Shown: positions 62,242-64,000 of the stretch, piece after piece
Position numbering within the stretch: the first letter of the stretch is position 1
Layout: every line of letters begins with the position of its first letter
Source: SABI01 sp963678555
GTDB lineage: Bacteria; Spirochaetota; Spirochaetia; Sphaerochaetales; Sphaerochaetaceae
Reading direction: 5' to 3'
Length of the DNA stretch: 64,000 bases
Assembly: GCA_963678555.2 (NCBI GenBank)
Contig: OY782871.2
Span: 62,001-126,000 of the forward strand
Program-made: the position numbers and the translations under genes
Notes under the pieces: generated by a model
Database searches by the model: none
What the model was told of the DNA's origin: nothing
The model's input: the letters and a program-made list of their open reading frames with translations, nothing else

Positions 62242-63282
62242 ATGGTTGAAATCCGGGCAGGGGTACTGAGACTGCCTTTGAAGAACCCGTTTCATATCGC
62301 TCACGGCAGCTCTGAGTATCGGGAGAATGTATTCCTCAGGATATCGGCCGACGGCTATACTGCCTACGGGGAAGCTGCTCTCGTTCCCTACTACGGCCTT
62401 GATGCAGAACAGATCATCGAGGACCTGAAGCAGCATCTCACGCGGGAGATGGTTCACACGGAAAATCCTCTTTCGTTCGTGCCCCGGTTTATTCATCCGG
62501 TGAGTGCCTGCGCCTACAGCAGTGCACTGCTGGCCCTGCGTGCGAAGAGGGAGCAGAGGCATGAGAGGGAACTGCTCGGATGTCCGGTATCGGGTGAGAC
62601 TGCCGCATCCTCTATCACCATCGGCTATACATCAGATACTGAGCAGATGCTGCAGAGCATTGCCGATGAAGGGTTTCCGGCTGTCAAGCTGAAGGCGGGG
62701 TTTCCCGATGATCTGGAGAGGGTCGCCCTGATCAGGAGACATTTCCCTGCACTGAGGATCCGTATCGATGCGAATCAGGGATGGACTATGGAGCGCGCTG
62801 TTCAGATGATCAGAGCCCTTGAGCCTATGGATATCGAACTGATCGAAGAACCTGTCAAAGGGACTCCCGACCAGTTGGCAGAGCTGAGCAGACTCAGTTC
62901 CATTCCGATTGTTCTTGATGAGTCGATTCAGACGGTTGAGCATCTGAAAGCCTACGCGCATGCAGTGTCCGGGGTTGTCGTGAAACTGGCGAAATCAGGA
63001 GGTCCCCACGCGGCACGGCGCCTGATACAGGACTCCCAGCGGCTCGGGCTAAAGGTTATGCTGAGCTGTATGGTCGAATCCTCACTGGCAGTGAGTGCGG
63101 CACTTGCTGTCGCTCCTCTGTGCAGGTGGCTTGACCTTGATGCCCCCAGACTGCTCTCTTTTGACCCGTTCACCCCGGTCCGGTATCAGGACGGGATTCC
63201 CGAGGCCTCTCTGCGTACCATCGAGCCGTCCCGGGAGGTGTCCGATATGTTCGAGAGCACAGAATCTGTGGTGCTGGAGTAA
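62242..63282 (+). CDS. Dipeptide epimerase, L-Ala-D/L-Glu type
   Basis: 346 residues from the ATG at 62242, four bases after the importer. Enolase superfamily, muconate-lactonising subgroup: capping domain IRAGVLRLPLKNPFHIAHGSS, catalytic Lys pair in FPAVKLKAGF, metal ligands in RIDANQGW, ELIEEPV and VLDESIQT, second catalytic Lys in VVVKLAKSGG, and WLDLDAPRLL, the Asp-x-Asp that holds the dipeptide amino group in AE epimerases. It converts L-Ala-D-Glu from murein to L-Ala-L-Glu for peptidases. This fits the importer and murQ/anmK neighbours (E. coli YcjG, B. subtilis YkfB). Specificity within dipeptides is not certain. Confidence 0.88.
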   Translation: MVEIRAGVLRLPLKNPFHIAHGSSEYRENVFLRISADGYTAYGEAALVPYYGLDAEQIIEDLKQHLTREMVHTENPLSFVPRFIHPVSACAYSSALLALRAKREQRHERELLGCPVSGETAASSITIGYTSDTEQMLQSIADEGFPAVKLKAGFPDDLERVALIRRHFPALRIRIDANQGWTMERAVQMIRALEPMDIELIEEPVKGTPDQLAELSRLSSIPIVLDESIQTVEHLKAYAHAVSGVVVKLAKSGGPHAARRLIQDSQRLGLKVMLSCMVESSLAVSAALAVAPLCRWLDLDAPRLLSFDPFTPVRYQDGIPEASLRTIEPSREVSDMFESTESVVLE

Positions 63283-63285
63283 TAT

Positions 63286-63753
63286 ATGAGTATCCGAGAT
63301 ATGAGTGAGAAGGATATCGGGGTGTGTGCCCGTATCGCAGCGAATTCTCCGTTGAAGGACACCTATGGATTCACCCGTCAGGGATGGGAGAACCGCCTGA
63401 GGGAAGCAATGAACGATTCACTGTCACTGCTGTACCTTGCCGAGGAGGAAGGTGCTGTAGCCGGTTTTGCCTGGGTTCATACGAAGGGAGTGTTCCTCTC
63501 TGCCCCATACCTCCGCTTCATAGCCATCAGTCCTGCCTTCAGCGGGAAGGGTCTCGGTTCGATGCTCCTTGACGAGTTCGAAAGCCGGACACGGGATGGA
63601 GGTAGGGACTTTTTCCTTCTGGTCTCCGATTTCAACAGCAACGCCATCCGGTTCTATGAGAAACACGGGTATGAGAAGGTAGGTGAGTTGAAAGATTTTG
63701 CAGTAATGGGGGTACGGGAGATCATCATGCGTAAGGAGAACAGCCGGGCATGA
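63286..63753 (+). CDS. GNAT-family N-acetyltransferase
   Basis: 155 residues. GNAT fold with IRDMSEKDIGVCARIAANS, LAEEEGAVAGFAWVH, the acetyl-CoA loop LRFIAISPAFSGKGLGSMLLDEFE near residue 85, and NSNAIRFYEKHGYEKVGELKDF. Acceptor unknown; in this setting an amino acid, peptide or amino sugar from murein is possible. Short gap after the epimerase and ATGA overlap with the next gene. Confidence 0.87.
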   Translation: MSIRDMSEKDIGVCARIAANSPLKDTYGFTRQGWENRLREAMNDSLSLLYLAEEEGAVAGFAWVHTKGVFLSAPYLRFIAISPAFSGKGLGSMLLDEFESRTRDGGRDFFLLVSDFNSNAIRFYEKHGYEKVGELKDFAVMGVREIIMRKENSRA

Positions 63754-64000
63754 GAGGGAGAGACCATCGGTTCCTTGATGAATTGTCTCCTCTCGTTGAA
63801 GAGTTCATGATACAGGACGTATTCCCCGGAGCCGTTATAGGCTTCGATACCGGAACGTCACGGTACACCCGTGCCTGGGGGTATGCGCACAAGTCTCACA
63901 CGAAGATGAGGGAGACACTGTATTTCGATATAGCGTCTGTGACCAAACTCTTTACCGCGGCTGCCGTGTTCCGGCTCATGGACTCAGGACAGTTGTATGA
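63750..64000 (+). CDS. Beta-lactamase-family serine hydrolase (start only; runs off the right edge)
   Basis: 83 codons are visible from the ATG at 63750, which overlaps the previous stop as ATGA. FPGAVIGFDTGTSRYTRAWGY and FDIASVTKLFTAAAVFRLMDSGQL hold the SxxK nucleophile motif (Ser-Val-Thr-Lys) of class C beta-lactamase/DD-peptidase relatives. No signal peptide is visible. E. coli likewise has a member of this family (YfeW) in its murQ operon, so a murein-related role is plausible. Confidence 0.85.
   Translation, partial: MRGRDHRFLDELSPLVEEFMIQDVFPGAVIGFDTGTSRYTRAWGYAHKSHTKMRETLYFDIASVTKLFTAAAVFRLMDSGQLY

Overview
The window looks like chromosomal DNA of a spirochaete, most likely Sphaerochaeta-like or another member of the Spirochaetales. 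This is inferred from gene content and style, not from a marker gene. Four unrelated substrate-binding proteins share the exported N-terminus ending FAAG-[SAT]-x-E, BMP-family nucleoside-type ABC systems occur twice, and there is a DUF1566 lipoprotein. No rRNA or tRNA gene was seen. Most genes are tightly packed, often with ATGA overlaps.

Layout. 1-2105: a GH9-type glycosidase lipoprotein running off the left edge. 2267-5748: a STAS protein, a phosphodiesterase-like protein, a GT2 glycosyltransferase and a nucleotidyltransferase-like protein. 5782-12831 (minus): an exopolysaccharide or cell-surface glycan operon with three GT4 enzymes, a polyprenyl-phosphate sugar transferase, a WecG/TagA enzyme and an odd degenerate NTase/beta-helix/transferase fusion. 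12946-14887: a PAS-GGDEF-like protein with a degenerate active site, and a lipoprotein. 15205-17562 (minus): an OpuC-type osmoprotectant importer. 17903-25374 (minus): a DeoR regulator, mtnP, mtnA and a complete BMP-type ABC importer, which reads as a methylthioadenosine/nucleoside salvage operon. 25464-26708: an exported protein of unknown function.

26987-34328 (plus) is an AfuA/FbpA-like importer operon. Its second permease is continuous with a PAS domain and a LytS-type histidine kinase, and a LytTR response regulator follows. 40119-48412 holds a second BMP-type importer, divergent from an NtrC-like activator and a protein in which an ABC ATPase domain is fused to PAS and an NtrB-like histidine kinase. 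A sigma-54-type promoter and a perfect palindrome lie between them. So two neighbouring loci each fuse a different part of an ABC transporter (permease in one, nucleotide-binding domain in the other) to a histidine kinase. These are the most unusual features of the window.

Two stretches are accessory DNA. 34387-39953 holds a broken DUF4143 ATPase, a nagA gene of different composition, a frameshifted XRE/ImmA gene and an intact IS1634-like element. 48556-53412 holds a DUF234 ATPase with two remnants of the same family, a HigB / HigA-ImmA toxin-antitoxin pair, an IS5-like wreck, and two extra copies of the 3' end of the adjacent murR gene.

53518-64000 is a peptidoglycan-recycling island: murR and murQ (minus), divergent from anmK, an oligopeptide importer (five genes), an L-Ala-D/L-Glu-type dipeptide epimerase, a GNAT acetyltransferase and the start of a beta-lactamase-family protein. 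Two near-identical palindromes sit in the murQ-anmK gap and probably bind the RpiR/MurR regulator.
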